From: Pseudogracilibacillus sp037071985
Lineage (GTDB): Bacteria > Bacillota > Bacilli > Bacillales > Amphibacillaceae
Assembly (NCBI RefSeq): GCF_037071985.1
Contig: NZ_JAXHDF010000011.1
Span: forward strand, 81,413 to 145,412
Direction: 5' to 3'
Length of the DNA stretch: 64,000 nt
Each line of letters opens with the position of its first letter. Position 1 is the first letter of the stretch. A program made the translations under genes and the position numbers. This document shows, piece by piece, positions 26,661 through 35,674 of the stretch. A model generated the notes under the pieces. That model was not told where the DNA came from. It did not search any database and saw only the letters and a list, made by a program, of their open reading frames with translations.

Positions 26661-26801
26661 TTAGAAAAAGTACGTATACAGTTTGATAACACCTAGGATT
26701 AATAAAACGATTCCTAATCCTTTAAACGTAAATCCTGTGACGGAATTTCTTTCTGGCATCCTTGAATCCCATGATTCCCTGTCCCTATCGAAAGAACTCA
26801 C
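26661..26801 (-). CDS. Putative small single-pass membrane protein
   Basis: An open frame of 47 codons ending at 26661. The product has a polar N-terminal half (SSFDRDRESWDSRMPERNS) and one C-terminal helix (GLGIVLLILGVIKLYTYFF). A strong TAGGAGG lies at its 5' end but is unusually close to the only suitable start, a GTG at 26801; an internal ATG at 26757-26759 would give about 32 residues. Terminator downstream. Start uncertain, function unknown. Confidence 0.45.
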   Translation of the reverse strand: MSSFDRDRESWDSRMPERNSVTGFTFKGLGIVLLILGVIKLYTYFF

Positions 26802-26841
26802 CTCCTAATATGAAACGTTTTTATTCCATCCAATATTCCCG

Positions 26842-27137
26842 TAAGCTCAACTGCCTATTGAGAAATGTCACTTCCTAAGAGTGAACGTTTTACAAAACAT
26901 GTAGTCGTATTGCGAGCGGACCCCATTTTTCTTCCTCTGTTTTTTGTGAAGATCGTATATGTTTTATCGAATCAAAAGGTTCGTAAATAACTTCATCTAA
27001 GCTCAACTGCCTATTCTAATAGTGAACGCTTTACAAAAAATGTAGTGGACTTTCGAGCGCACCCATTTTTCTTCCTCTGTTTTTTGTGAAGATCGTATAT
27101 TTTTTATCGAATCAAAAGGTTCGTAAATAACTTCATC
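26842..27137. repeat. Tandem direct duplication of about 150 bp carrying gene fragments
   Basis: Copy A (26842-26997) and copy B (26998-27137) share their ends and a nearly identical 80-bp block. On the minus strand each copy encodes the same piece, beginning DEVIYEPFDSIK and continuing SSQKTEEEKW, without a start codon. They look like duplicated C-terminal fragments of an unknown gene; the two copies diverge after EEEKW. Confidence 0.65.
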
Positions 27138-27149
27138 TCACGCAGCATT

Positions 27150-27284
27150 CTATTCTTCTACTTTTTCCGCGAGCTGGCTGATGATCCAACGCTCAGCAGT
27201 TTCTTCACTGACCGTATAAATTTTTCCGGCACGGAGCAACTCCCCACGGTACATCGTTTGAATATTCATTTTAACTTTTACCAT
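27150..27284 (-). CDS. Small hypothetical protein (44 residues)
   Basis: ATG at 27284 has GAAGGAG at an ideal distance. The product MVKVKMNIQTMYRGELLRAG continues with a short beta-strand region and an amphipathic helix (SEETAERWIISQLAEKVEE). This shape resembles small phage-type proteins that end in a helical tail, but I cannot name a family. Its 3' side runs into the duplicated fragments, suggesting this locus is a worn mobile or phage-derived patch. Confidence 0.6.
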   Translation of the reverse strand: MVKVKMNIQTMYRGELLRAGKIYTVSEETAERWIISQLAEKVEE

Positions 27285-27420
27285 CGTATTAACTCCTTCA
27301 ACTTGTTAATTTAATTATACATAAATATTGAGTGAAGGGAAATACGCTTTTAAATGATCATATCTTCAAATAGAACTCAAATTCTTATTAAGCGTATGAA
27401 TGAGAATGATAAACACCTTT

Positions 27421-27780
27421 AATCGTTCCCTAAACTAGAGAATTTGCGAAATAGGGTAACGAATACGTGCTATTCGTTCCCCAACCCAGCGAATTTGCGA
27501 AATAGGGTAACGAATACGTGCTATTCGTTCCCCAACCCAGCGAATTTGCGAAATAGAGTAACGAATATGTTCTAATCGTTCCCCAACCCAGCGAATTTGC
27601 GAAATAGAGTAACGAATATGTTCTAATCGTTCCCCAACCCAGCGAATTACGGAAATAAGGTAACGAATACGTGCTATTCGTTCCCTAACCCAGCGAATTG
27701 TCGAAATAAGGTAACGAATACGTGTTATTCGTTCCCTAACCCAGCGAATTTGCGAAATAGAGTAACGAATAGTGTTATAC
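27421..27780. repeat. Seven-copy tandem array with an exact 51-bp period
   Basis: The anchor GCGAATT recurs at 27489, 27540, 27591, 27642, 27693 and 27744, always 51 bp apart, with one more worn copy at each end. Each unit contains an imperfect palindrome AACGAAT-7 nt-ATTCGTT. Because 51 is a multiple of three, the minus strand shows a 118-codon frame with a 17-residue repeat, but it has no ribosome binding site and is best seen as an artefact. The array lies just 3' of the NERD gene. Confidence 0.9.
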
Positions 27781-27816
27781 CACCTAAACACTCTTAATTA
27801 ATTTTTCCTAAGAAAA

Positions 27817-28746
27817 TTAAGAATCATAGATATAATAGGACGAGCGCCCTTTACGAATTAAAGTGAGGTTATTTGTTAAAATGGAGCGTATCACTTTTTT
27901 AGATGTGATCCCGTTAACCCAATCGTGCAATTCTGTAATAGTTATTAGTCGCTCAGGAAAAAGAAAGCTGAATTCTTTCACACTGCGTTTAATTGCTGAC
28001 TCAATAGTTTCTTTTTCACCACATTTAGAACAAATAATTTTCAATTTACTAGATGATACTAAAAGCTTCCGACAAAAGCCACACATGACACCTTTTTGTA
28101 ACTGCTCATAGTGATATTCAAGTTGTCGGTTTCTCGTGAACTCAGGTAAGTGACGAGAAACCAGCTCTTTAGCAACATTCATGTGGGCGGAATTTAGTCT
28201 TGTTGTTCTTGAATTTAACTCCTGCATATAGCGGTTTAGCTGCGTGGGAAAGACAATTGATTTGGTGTAAGGTGCTTGATAGAGTGTAAATTCAGGATTC
28301 ACGAAGATAAGGTAGGCTTCGATTTGGAAGGGTGCGCCGATTTGATGGAGCAGGTTACGTAGTAAAAGTTCACTTCGTTGTAGTTGTTGTAGAGGATTTC
28401 GAATCTCTTTTTTGGATGGGACGACATACCACTGATTTTCTTTAACGTAAAAGTCACCTTCAAAATTTTTGATTTCATTCAAGATTATTTTATTGTCCAG
28501 TACTAGCAGATGGTCGATTTGGAATTCAGATTGATTACTTTCTAATAGGAGATCATAGAGGCTAATGTATTCTCCATGGATTTTTTCTTTTAGTAATTCA
28601 AAAAACAAGCGCTCTCCCTCATATCCTTTTTCTAAATTTCTGAGATTTGCTCTGTCGCTGGAGGATAGTAACATTCTGGAATCTAAATAGGTGAGGAGTT
28701 GTAACTCGTGAGGTGTAAGAGGTTTTTGATGTTTCGTTATTAGCAT
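27817..28746 (-). CDS. NERD domain (nuclease-related) protein with zinc ribbon
   Basis: A protein of about 309 residues. Residues 35-150 hold a NERD domain with the nuclease-like motifs GYEGERLFFELL, QIDHLLV and NEIKN. Near residue 225 there is a Cys4 zinc ribbon (CGFC and CSKCG), followed by a C-terminal helical region. NERD proteins are predicted DNA or RNA processing enzymes related to restriction endonucleases. ATG 28746 is the start with best spacing to AAAAGG; ATG 28755 and 28752 are alternatives. Confidence 0.8.
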   Translation of the reverse strand: MLITKHQKPLTPHELQLLTYLDSRMLLSSSDRANLRNLEKGYEGERLFFELLKEKIHGEYISLYDLLLESNQSEFQIDHLLVLDNKIILNEIKNFEGDFYVKENQWYVVPSKKEIRNPLQQLQRSELLLRNLLHQIGAPFQIEAYLIFVNPEFTLYQAPYTKSIVFPTQLNRYMQELNSRTTRLNSAHMNVAKELVSRHLPEFTRNRQLEYHYEQLQKGVMCGFCRKLLVSSSKLKIICSKCGEKETIESAIKRSVKEFSFLFPERLITITELHDWVNGITSKKVIRSILTNNLTLIRKGRSSYYIYDS

Positions 28747-28967
28747 GGGCATCATCCTTTTCTACTATTAAACTCACTATATATAAAAAAATGCGAAAAC
28801 TCAAATATGGATGAATAATGTTTAACAGATGATCTTTCATGCACTCCTATTTAGTTCATCCATTTCTTCATTATTGTACGTTTTTAGAATAGGAATGATT
28901 TAAGAAAACATCCTCCTCGCTTATTTGTGTTAAACTAATTATAGAAAACATAGAGAGGGTTTTTTAC

Positions 28968-31127
28968 GTGAGTAAAACGGTTGTATTAGCTGAAAAGCCA
29001 TCAGTAGCACGAGATATCGCACGGGTACTTGGAGCTAATAAAGGTGGGAACGGCTATTTAGAAGGAACAAAATATATTGTTACATGGGCGCTCGGACATT
29101 TAGTGACACTTGCGACTCCAGATATGTACGATAATAAATATAAAACATGGCGACTTGAGGATTTACCGATGGTGCCAAAACATTTAAAAACGATTGTTAT
29201 TCAAAAAACAGGAAAGCAATTTAATACGGTCAAACACCAGCTAAAACGGAATGATGTGAAAGATATTGTTATCGCTACAGATGCTGGACGAGAAGGAGAG
29301 CTTGTTGCTCGTTGGATCATTGATAAAGCACGCGTCAACAAGCCTATAAAACGATTATGGATTTCATCTGTAACAGACAAAGCCATTCGAGATGGATTTA
29401 AAAACTTACAGCCCGGGAAAAAGTATGAAAACTTATACGCTTCAGCTGTAGCACGCTCGGAGGCGGATTGGTATGTTGGTCTCAACGCGACAAGGGCGCT
29501 TACGACCAAACACAATGCGCAGCTTTCAAGCGGCCGTGTGCAGACACCGACACTTGGTATCCTTGCCACCCGCGAAAAAGAAATCCGTGAATTTCGTCCT
29601 CAGACTTTTTACGGCTTAGAAATGAAAACACAAAAAGGAACACCTTTTACTTGGCAAGATGCGAAGGGGAACACACGGATTTTTAACAAAGAAAAAGCGG
29701 AAAAACTTCGCTCGGATGTGAACAAAAAACAAGCGACTATTATTTCAGTGGAGAAAAATCATAAAAAACAATTTGCACCTCAATTATATGATTTAACAGA
29801 ATTGCAGCGTGATGCGAACCGAATCTTTAACTTTTCAGGGAAACAGACACTTAACGCCATGCAAAATTTATACGAAAGACATAAAGTGCTCACATATCCG
29901 CGAACAGACTCACGGGTGATCACAACAGACATCGTTCCGACATTAAAAGATCGTCTTGAAGCGTGTGGAGTGGATCAGTATGCTAATGTGGCACGAAAAC
30001 TTGCTCGGAAAAACTTCAAACTACCGAAATCAGTTGTAAATGATGCACAAGTAAGTGATCACCATGCGATTATTCCAACGGAGGAAACGGTAGACCTTAC
30101 TGAACTAGGAAGCAATGAACGAAAAATTTATGACCTTGTGGTGAAGCGGTTTTTAGCTATTTTATCTGATCCACATGAATACGAAGAAGTACGGGTTACC
30201 GCAGAGCTTGAGGGTGAACGTTTTGTAGCACGTGGAACTACTGTGCAAAAACTTGGCTGGAAAGAAGTATATGAATCAGGCGAGAGCGCAGACCGTGGTG
30301 AATCTCTAGCCCAGTACAAAGAAGGCGCTCATATCCAAAATGTTTCTGTAGGTATCACGGAAGGCGAAACAAAACCTCCGGAACGTTTCACTGAAGGAGC
30401 GCTTTTAAAAGCAATGGAAAATCCGGCAAAATATATGAGTGCAGATGAAAAACATTTGGCAAAAACTCTTCATCAGGCGGGTGGTATTGGAACTGTTGCA
30501 ACGAGGGCAGACATTATTGATAAGCTGATCAATGGACAATCGATGGAGCTGCGGGGAAAATATTTATATTTAACGCAGACGGGAAAACAGTTGCTCGATC
30601 TTGCACCGGAAGAGTTGCGATCGCCAGCCTTAACAGCAGAATGGGAACAGAAATTGACGCAAATTGAAAAAGGGAAATTAAATAAACAGCAATTTATCGC
30701 AGAGATTAAACAGTACACAGAAAAAATTGTCCGGGAAATAAAACAAGCCGACGCGACATTTAAACATGATAATTTAACTGGAACGAAATGTCCACGCTGT
30801 GACAGTCTCATGCTTGAAATTGAAAACAGAAATGGAAAAATGCTGCGCTGTCAAGATCGTTCGTGTAATTATAAGAAAAATGTTTATAAAAATACGAATG
30901 CGCGTTGTCCGAATTGTAAGAAGCGACTAAAGCTTTACGGAGAAGGTGATGGGCAAACCTTCACCTGTATGTGCGGACATCGTGAAAAACTGGCTACATT
31001 CCAGGAGCGCCGGAAAAAATCACAAAACACCCGAGTGTCGAAAAAAGATATTAATAAATATATGAAGAAACAGGATGATTTTAAGAACAACGCGCTCGCT
31101 GAAGCGTTGGCAAAGTTGAAGAAGTGA
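28968..31127 (+). CDS. topB: DNA topoisomerase III
   Basis: A 719-residue type IA topoisomerase. The N-terminal Toprim domain has AEKPSVARDIA and the acidic DAGREGELVARWI; the catalytic tyrosine is in TYPRTDSR at about residue 305-311. The C-terminus adds zinc-ribbon Cys clusters (CPRCDSLM, CPNCKKRL, CMCGHRE) and a basic tail. It relaxes and decatenates DNA. Length fits chromosomal TopB of Bacillus rather than plasmid types. GTG start with GAGAGGG upstream; monocistronic, terminator follows. Confidence 0.95.
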   Translation: MSKTVVLAEKPSVARDIARVLGANKGGNGYLEGTKYIVTWALGHLVTLATPDMYDNKYKTWRLEDLPMVPKHLKTIVIQKTGKQFNTVKHQLKRNDVKDIVIATDAGREGELVARWIIDKARVNKPIKRLWISSVTDKAIRDGFKNLQPGKKYENLYASAVARSEADWYVGLNATRALTTKHNAQLSSGRVQTPTLGILATREKEIREFRPQTFYGLEMKTQKGTPFTWQDAKGNTRIFNKEKAEKLRSDVNKKQATIISVEKNHKKQFAPQLYDLTELQRDANRIFNFSGKQTLNAMQNLYERHKVLTYPRTDSRVITTDIVPTLKDRLEACGVDQYANVARKLARKNFKLPKSVVNDAQVSDHHAIIPTEETVDLTELGSNERKIYDLVVKRFLAILSDPHEYEEVRVTAELEGERFVARGTTVQKLGWKEVYESGESADRGESLAQYKEGAHIQNVSVGITEGETKPPERFTEGALLKAMENPAKYMSADEKHLAKTLHQAGGIGTVATRADIIDKLINGQSMELRGKYLYLTQTGKQLLDLAPEELRSPALTAEWEQKLTQIEKGKLNKQQFIAEIKQYTEKIVREIKQADATFKHDNLTGTKCPRCDSLMLEIENRNGKMLRCQDRSCNYKKNVYKNTNARCPNCKKRLKLYGEGDGQTFTCMCGHREKLATFQERRKKSQNTRVSKKDINKYMKKQDDFKNNALAEALAKLKK

Positions 31128-31129
31128 GG

Positions 31130-31163
31130 AAGGAGGGGCTAATAATCAGCCCTTCCTTATTTA
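31130..31163. terminator. Terminator between topB and the convergent proline dehydrogenase gene
   Basis: GGAAGG.GGGGCT pairs with AGCCC.TTCC around an A/T loop and is followed by TTATTTATT on the plus strand; it overlaps the end of the convergent gene. Confidence 0.65.
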
Positions 31164-32092
31164 TTGTCCACGATATCTGAAATAAATTGATATATATTTT
31201 TTGGATGTTCGGCGAGGCGATGACAAACGTATAAGAACCAATCATTTCCGTAGGTGAGATAGACTTTACACGGATATCCTTTATTTTGTAGTTTTTTTAG
31301 TAAATGTGGCTGAATGCCATAAAGCATTTCTATTTCCACATTCGGAAGTTGAAAATAATTCCGACGTTCGAATTCATCAAGAATTGCTTCATCGTAGGTA
31401 GCGATGGATACAGGATGATTGGCCCTGATGAGTTGTTCAACAATATAAAGATAATTCTCATTTAACGCATTCGATCTAGGGATAGCGATATCAGTCGGTT
31501 CTTTGTAAGCACCTTTTACGACTCTGATCTTTCCTGGATATGTAAGGAGCTCCTTAATGTCTTCACGTGATCGATATAAATGGGCTTGTATTGTAATACC
31601 TACATTTGAAAACATTTTGGACACATTTTTATAAATCGATAAAATGTCTTCGGTTTTATCAGACTCTTCCATACTGATCATGATTGTTATATTATGCATG
31701 CTCGCTTTTTCAGCAATTTCAATAATATTTTCTTCGGCAATTTTAGGATTGATTGTTAACCCAATATGCGATAGATCAAGTGACACAGTTTGTTTGATGG
31801 TATGTGTGCTAAAATCGTTGATAATATGAAGAAATTCTTCTTTTGCTTTTACACTATCTTTGATCGTTAGCGAATTTTCTCCAATATATTCTAGTGAAAC
31901 TCGGTACCCTTCCGTAAATAACTTTTGCGCAATTTTAATTCCTTCAAATCTTTTTTCTCCAGTAATATACCTGTGCGCTCCTTTTCGCAGCATGGAATAT
32001 ATCTGCTTGTTTTCTTGGATATACGCTTTTATTTCTTTATTCCGTGCTATCTTTTTCATCGCTTCTTGAGCATGTAATTCTGATGTTTTCAA
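31157..32092 (-). CDS. Proline dehydrogenase
   Basis: A 311-residue flavoenzyme of the monofunctional proline dehydrogenase family (PutB/FadM type): TIM-barrel blocks SLDLSHIGLT, RVVKGAYKEPTDIA (flavin/substrate region) and the C-terminal EMLYGIQPHL. It oxidises proline to pyrroline-5-carboxylate. The usual partner, P5C dehydrogenase, is not adjacent. Divergent from a MocR regulator across 114 bp carrying phased direct repeats, which suggests local control by that regulator. Confidence 0.88.
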   Translation of the reverse strand: MKTSELHAQEAMKKIARNKEIKAYIQENKQIYSMLRKGAHRYITGEKRFEGIKIAQKLFTEGYRVSLEYIGENSLTIKDSVKAKEEFLHIINDFSTHTIKQTVSLDLSHIGLTINPKIAEENIIEIAEKASMHNITIMISMEESDKTEDILSIYKNVSKMFSNVGITIQAHLYRSREDIKELLTYPGKIRVVKGAYKEPTDIAIPRSNALNENYLYIVEQLIRANHPVSIATYDEAILDEFERRNYFQLPNVEIEMLYGIQPHLLKKLQNKGYPCKVYLTYGNDWFLYVCHRLAEHPKNIYQFISDIVDNK

Positions 32093-32152
32093 CTTGTTTA
32101 TCCCCTTTTCGATTATTTATTTTTACTTTAACATGATAAAATGGTTACGATT

Positions 32153-32187
32153 AGAGCCACTTATGGCTAAGTTTGACAGTACCACTT
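32153..32187. promoter_or_regulatory. Direct repeats, candidate MocR operator
   Basis: AGAGCCACTT (32153-32162) and AGTACCACTT (32178-32187) are direct repeats 25 bp apart. MocR regulators such as GabR bind direct repeats of this kind. They lie between proline dehydrogenase and the MocR gene and overlap its likely promoter. Confidence 0.5.
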
Positions 32188-32206
32188 TTAAGAGGAGGAA
32201 GTTGCT

Positions 32207-33619
32207 TTGCTTTGGATTCCGATTGATCGAGATAGTAATGTTTCCTTAATGAAGCAAATTTATCAATATGTTCGTGATCAAATTTTATGTGGAGCCCTGC
32301 AGGTAGGTGAAAAATTGCCTTCCACCCGCGGACTTGCCAATCATTTAGGAGTTTCAAGAAATACAATTTTGGATGCGTATGAACAATTAATTGCTGAGGG
32401 ATTCTTAATTACAAGCAAGGGGGCTGGAACTTTCATAGCAGAAGGGACATTTCTTGAAAGGCGACAAAAGCAAGAAATAAATCTTACAAAACAATCTAAA
32501 CAAGATACAGATGTCATCGATTTCCGATCAGGGATTCCCGATTTGACATTATTTCCACGTAAAGATTGGGCAAAGTTATCTCAAGAAACGTGGAACGATG
32601 CAGAAGCTCTTACCTTTGGCTATGACCAACCAGAAGGGCGTTTAGAGTTACGAGAGGTTTTATCCAGCTATTTATTTAAAACGAGGGGAGTTAGTTGCCG
32701 TCCAGAGCAAATAATCATTACTTCTGGTGCAACGCAAGCTTTGACGCTTATAGCGAAGTTGCTTTTATCCCCGGACGACCATGTAGTAATTGAGGATCCA
32801 ATTACAACAGATATTCAAACAATTTTTCAAACTACTGGTGCTTCTTTATATCCGATTCATGTAGATGAAAAAGGAATCAACACGGCATTATTACCAAAAC
32901 ATCTGCGGCCAGAATTTGTATTTATCACACCTTCGCACCAATTTCCGCTTGGGAGTACGTTACCGATTCAAAGACGTATCGAATTAATAGAATATGTGCG
33001 GCAAAAAAACAGCTATATTGTGGAAGATGATTACGATAGTGAATTTCGATTCGAAGGTTTGCCGATTAGCTCCCTCCAAGGATTAGAGGAAGAACGGGTT
33101 ATATATATCGGATCGTTTAGTAAAATTTTATCCCCAGCACTACGGATTGGGTATGTCATTTTACCTTATGATTTAATTGATCATGGTCGTGAACTTAAAT
33201 GGTTTTCAGATTTACATACTCCATCTATCGACCAATTAGTACTTGCCCGTTTTATCGAGGGTGGCTATTTAGAACGGCATATATTGAAAATGAAAAAGCT
33301 ATATAAAAGAAGAAGAGATGTTCTCATGGAAGAACTAAATAAGTACTTTTCTGAAGAGATAACATTTTTAGGATATACAACAGGCCTACATCTCGTTGTA
33401 GAATGGAAGGATATCACTTTTTCAGAGCAAATTTTGAAGCGGTTGGAAGAGCATCATGTGAAAATGTATCTAGTTGAAGATCATTCAATTATAAAAGGAA
33501 AACATTGCAATCGCTTGATTATTGGATATGGTCACTTACATAGTGAAACGATTATTGAAGGAGTGAAGCGTTTAAAGGATGCGTTGGATGGAAACTTGAG
33601 TGACGTGGGGAGAATCTGA
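32207..33619 (+). CDS. MocR family regulator (GntR-aminotransferase fusion)
   Basis: A 470-residue regulator with winged helix (STRGLANHLGVSRNTILDAYEQL, given by position about residues 40-62) and a fold I aminotransferase-like domain; EDDYDSEFR and the PLP-lysine segment GSFSKILSPALR are intact. TTG start at 32207 with AGAGGAGGA 7 nt upstream. Divergent from proline dehydrogenase, its likely target; the effector would be PLP with an amino acid, which is inference. Confidence 0.9.
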   Translation: MLWIPIDRDSNVSLMKQIYQYVRDQILCGALQVGEKLPSTRGLANHLGVSRNTILDAYEQLIAEGFLITSKGAGTFIAEGTFLERRQKQEINLTKQSKQDTDVIDFRSGIPDLTLFPRKDWAKLSQETWNDAEALTFGYDQPEGRLELREVLSSYLFKTRGVSCRPEQIIITSGATQALTLIAKLLLSPDDHVVIEDPITTDIQTIFQTTGASLYPIHVDEKGINTALLPKHLRPEFVFITPSHQFPLGSTLPIQRRIELIEYVRQKNSYIVEDDYDSEFRFEGLPISSLQGLEEERVIYIGSFSKILSPALRIGYVILPYDLIDHGRELKWFSDLHTPSIDQLVLARFIEGGYLERHILKMKKLYKRRRDVLMEELNKYFSEEITFLGYTTGLHLVVEWKDITFSEQILKRLEEHHVKMYLVEDHSIIKGKHCNRLIIGYGHLHSETIIEGVKRLKDALDGNLSDVGRI

Positions 33620-33657
33620 AGTCGGATAATTTATATTTCGTTAGGGGGATGGAGATT

Positions 33658-34185
33658 TTGAAAAAAGGAATGATCATATTCATGTTACTTTTTGCTTTTA
33701 TGGGTGGTTGTAGCAAAAATCTGGATTTTGCTACGGATGAACCATTTATTGTCGTCTCTTCATCCATAGCTGGACCAGATATCGCTCGGAATTTTTATCC
33801 TACAAATATTTCACTTTATGATAATGGTAAACTAGTGTTACACACGGAGACTACAGAAAAAATTGTAATAGGTGAGGATGCCCCTATAGTTGAAATGCAG
33901 TTAGAAGAAAATGAAGTGGATAACGTAAAGCGACTCATTAAGAAAAATGGGTTTTGGAAGTTTAAAGAGGATGTATCCGACGATGATTCTGTTGACGGAA
34001 GCTTTCTGTACATTACAGTCAATTTAACAGACGAATCAAAAACAGTTGGGGGCCTGAATCCAGATCATCCTGAGTTTAATGATATTGCAGATTATGTGCG
34101 TAAATTGGTAAGCGATGATGATTATCGATGGTGGAATAAAGAAATTAAAGAATATATTATTGAAACGAATCCAGAGTTGGAATAA
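33658..34185 (+). CDS. Hypothetical lipoprotein
   Basis: A lipoprotein of about 175 residues with a hydrophobic leader and lipobox FMGGC, then a soluble domain with beta-strand character. The TTG at 33658 lies 9 nt after GGGGG (33644-33648) and is favoured over ATG 33649, which is directly next to it. I do not recognise the domain; the pattern GxxxxDNGKL and NGFWKF suggests a small beta-rich extracellular module. A terminator follows. Confidence 0.65.
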   Translation: MKKGMIIFMLLFAFMGGCSKNLDFATDEPFIVVSSSIAGPDIARNFYPTNISLYDNGKLVLHTETTEKIVIGEDAPIVEMQLEENEVDNVKRLIKKNGFWKFKEDVSDDDSVDGSFLYITVNLTDESKTVGGLNPDHPEFNDIADYVRKLVSDDDYRWWNKEIKEYIIETNPELE

Positions 34186-34186
34186 G

Positions 34187-34214
34187 AAAGCTCTCCTTAT
34201 TTTGGACAGCTTTT
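34187..34214 (+). terminator. Weak terminator after the lipoprotein gene
   Basis: AAAGCT.TCC pairs with GGA.AGCTTTT around an A/T loop, followed by ATCC rather than a long T run. Confidence 0.5.
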
Positions 34215-34631
34215 ATCCTACAAAATTTATCTTGCCTTTATTATACTCTAACCATGTGGTGCTCTTTCATCCGTTTGTTTGATCCGCTCTTATTGTTCAG
34301 TTGTGGGTGTTTTGACATCAGTTAGGGTATTCCGTTTATCTCTTTTTTCCTGCTGAATAAACAGATTTCCCAGTTGAAATAGTTAACTATTTTGTGTTAT
34401 CTAGCTGATCATTTAGTGTATTTATTTTTGTACTTATATCCTCGGTTGCTTTTGCTTTCTATTCGGTTATTTATGCGATTTGATCAATTGCATTCATCAC
34501 CTTCGATGGTATTCAGTGAATCATAGAAAAATATCTTTCAAAATATTTCTAATTAAATGCAAAGGTCTTCGATTAAACACAAATGGACAGAAAGATCCAA
34601 AAACTTTAAACTAGACTAAGAGGTGATTCGA
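34215..34631. other. Non-coding gap, possible decayed gene
   Basis: No open gene on either strand. On the minus strand a frame interrupted by several stops reads coil-like pieces (VMNAIDQIA, ITE, KAKATEDISTKINTLNDQLDN) from about 34510 to 34385, which may be a relic of a coiled-coil protein. Support is weak. The promoter for the ylmA-like gene should lie near the right end. Confidence 0.25.
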
Positions 34632-35414
34632 TTGGAAAAAGTTATTGATATGCACAATGTGTCATGGAGAAGACAAGGAAATGAAATTTTACACGATATT
34701 AACTGGGAAGTAAAAAAACAAGAGCATTGGACAGTTTTAGGCTTGAATGGTGCTGGTAAAACAACGCTTCTTAATATGGTAAATGGCTATATCTGGCCAA
34801 CGACAGGGGAAGTCTCGGTTCTTGGAAATAAATTTGGTCAAACAGACATTACCAAATTACGTTACTCGATCGGGTGGGTGAGCTCGTCTCTTAGTGAACG
34901 AATAAATAGCCATCATAAAACAGAAGAACTTGTTGTCAGCGGGAAATTTGCCGCAGTCGGACTGACATTTGCAGATCCAACCGAAGCAGACTTTGCCCGT
35001 GCACGTGAAATTATGAAACAATTAAATGTTGAACATACATATGGACAGCCATACGCAAAATGCTCGCATGGTGAAAAACAAAAAATATTGATTGCACGCG
35101 GTTTAATCGCTAATCCAAAGCTACTGATTTTAGACGAGCCAACGAGCGGCCTGGACTTTATTTCACGCGAAGAATTACTCCGCGCTGTTGAGCAGCTTAC
35201 TGTGAAACAAGACGCTCCGACCATTATTTTCGTCACGCATCATATTGAAGAAGTACTACCGGTGTTTTCCCATACATTATTACTAAAAGACGGGACTGTG
35301 TTTGCAAAAGGAGAACGCGAAAACGTATTAACGAGCGAAAACATGTCTAAATTATATGGTAGAAAAATTCAAGTCGACTGGCGCAAAGACCGCGCATGGA
35401 TGGCGTTAGTATAA
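34632..35414 (+). CDS. ylmA: Orphan ABC ATPase, YlmA type
   Basis: A 260-residue ATPase with Walker A GLNGAGKTT, signature CSHGEKQK (Cys at the first place and His for Gly), Walker B LLILDEPTSGLD and switch His VTHHIEE. It matches B. subtilis YlmA, an ABC ATPase with no linked permease; none is nearby here either. TTG 34632 has GAGGTGA at correct spacing; the in-frame GTG 34623 is part of that site. Role unknown. Confidence 0.85.
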   Translation: MEKVIDMHNVSWRRQGNEILHDINWEVKKQEHWTVLGLNGAGKTTLLNMVNGYIWPTTGEVSVLGNKFGQTDITKLRYSIGWVSSSLSERINSHHKTEELVVSGKFAAVGLTFADPTEADFARAREIMKQLNVEHTYGQPYAKCSHGEKQKILIARGLIANPKLLILDEPTSGLDFISREELLRAVEQLTVKQDAPTIIFVTHHIEEVLPVFSHTLLLKDGTVFAKGERENVLTSENMSKLYGRKIQVDWRKDRAWMALV

Positions 35415-35674
35415 GCGTCTGGATGGGGAGGCGTTCGGAGGGGTTCTTAAGAATCGTTTTTCTCTCCGGAACTCCTAGATAGCGCTTTTCGAACAAATTT
35501 GTAGCTATGATTCAATTTGAACTTGTTCGATTAAATTAGAGTTCACTTAATAAAGAAGAGGATCTGCAAGAGGTGGTATCCGTAAGACGCTCTGACCATC
35601 GCTTATGAAAACTTATTCGGGTTTTGAGTGGTAAATGTTATAATGGTTGGAAAATGAGAATGGAGTGAAACATT

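Noticed and set aside
27435..27791. A 118-codon minus-strand frame with 17-residue repeats
   Set aside because: It follows from the 51-bp tandem array (a multiple of three), lacks a ribosome binding site, and the plus strand is equally regular.
34385..34530. Coiled-coil-like pieces on the minus strand
   Set aside because: At least three stop codons and no family match; mentioned only as a possible relic.
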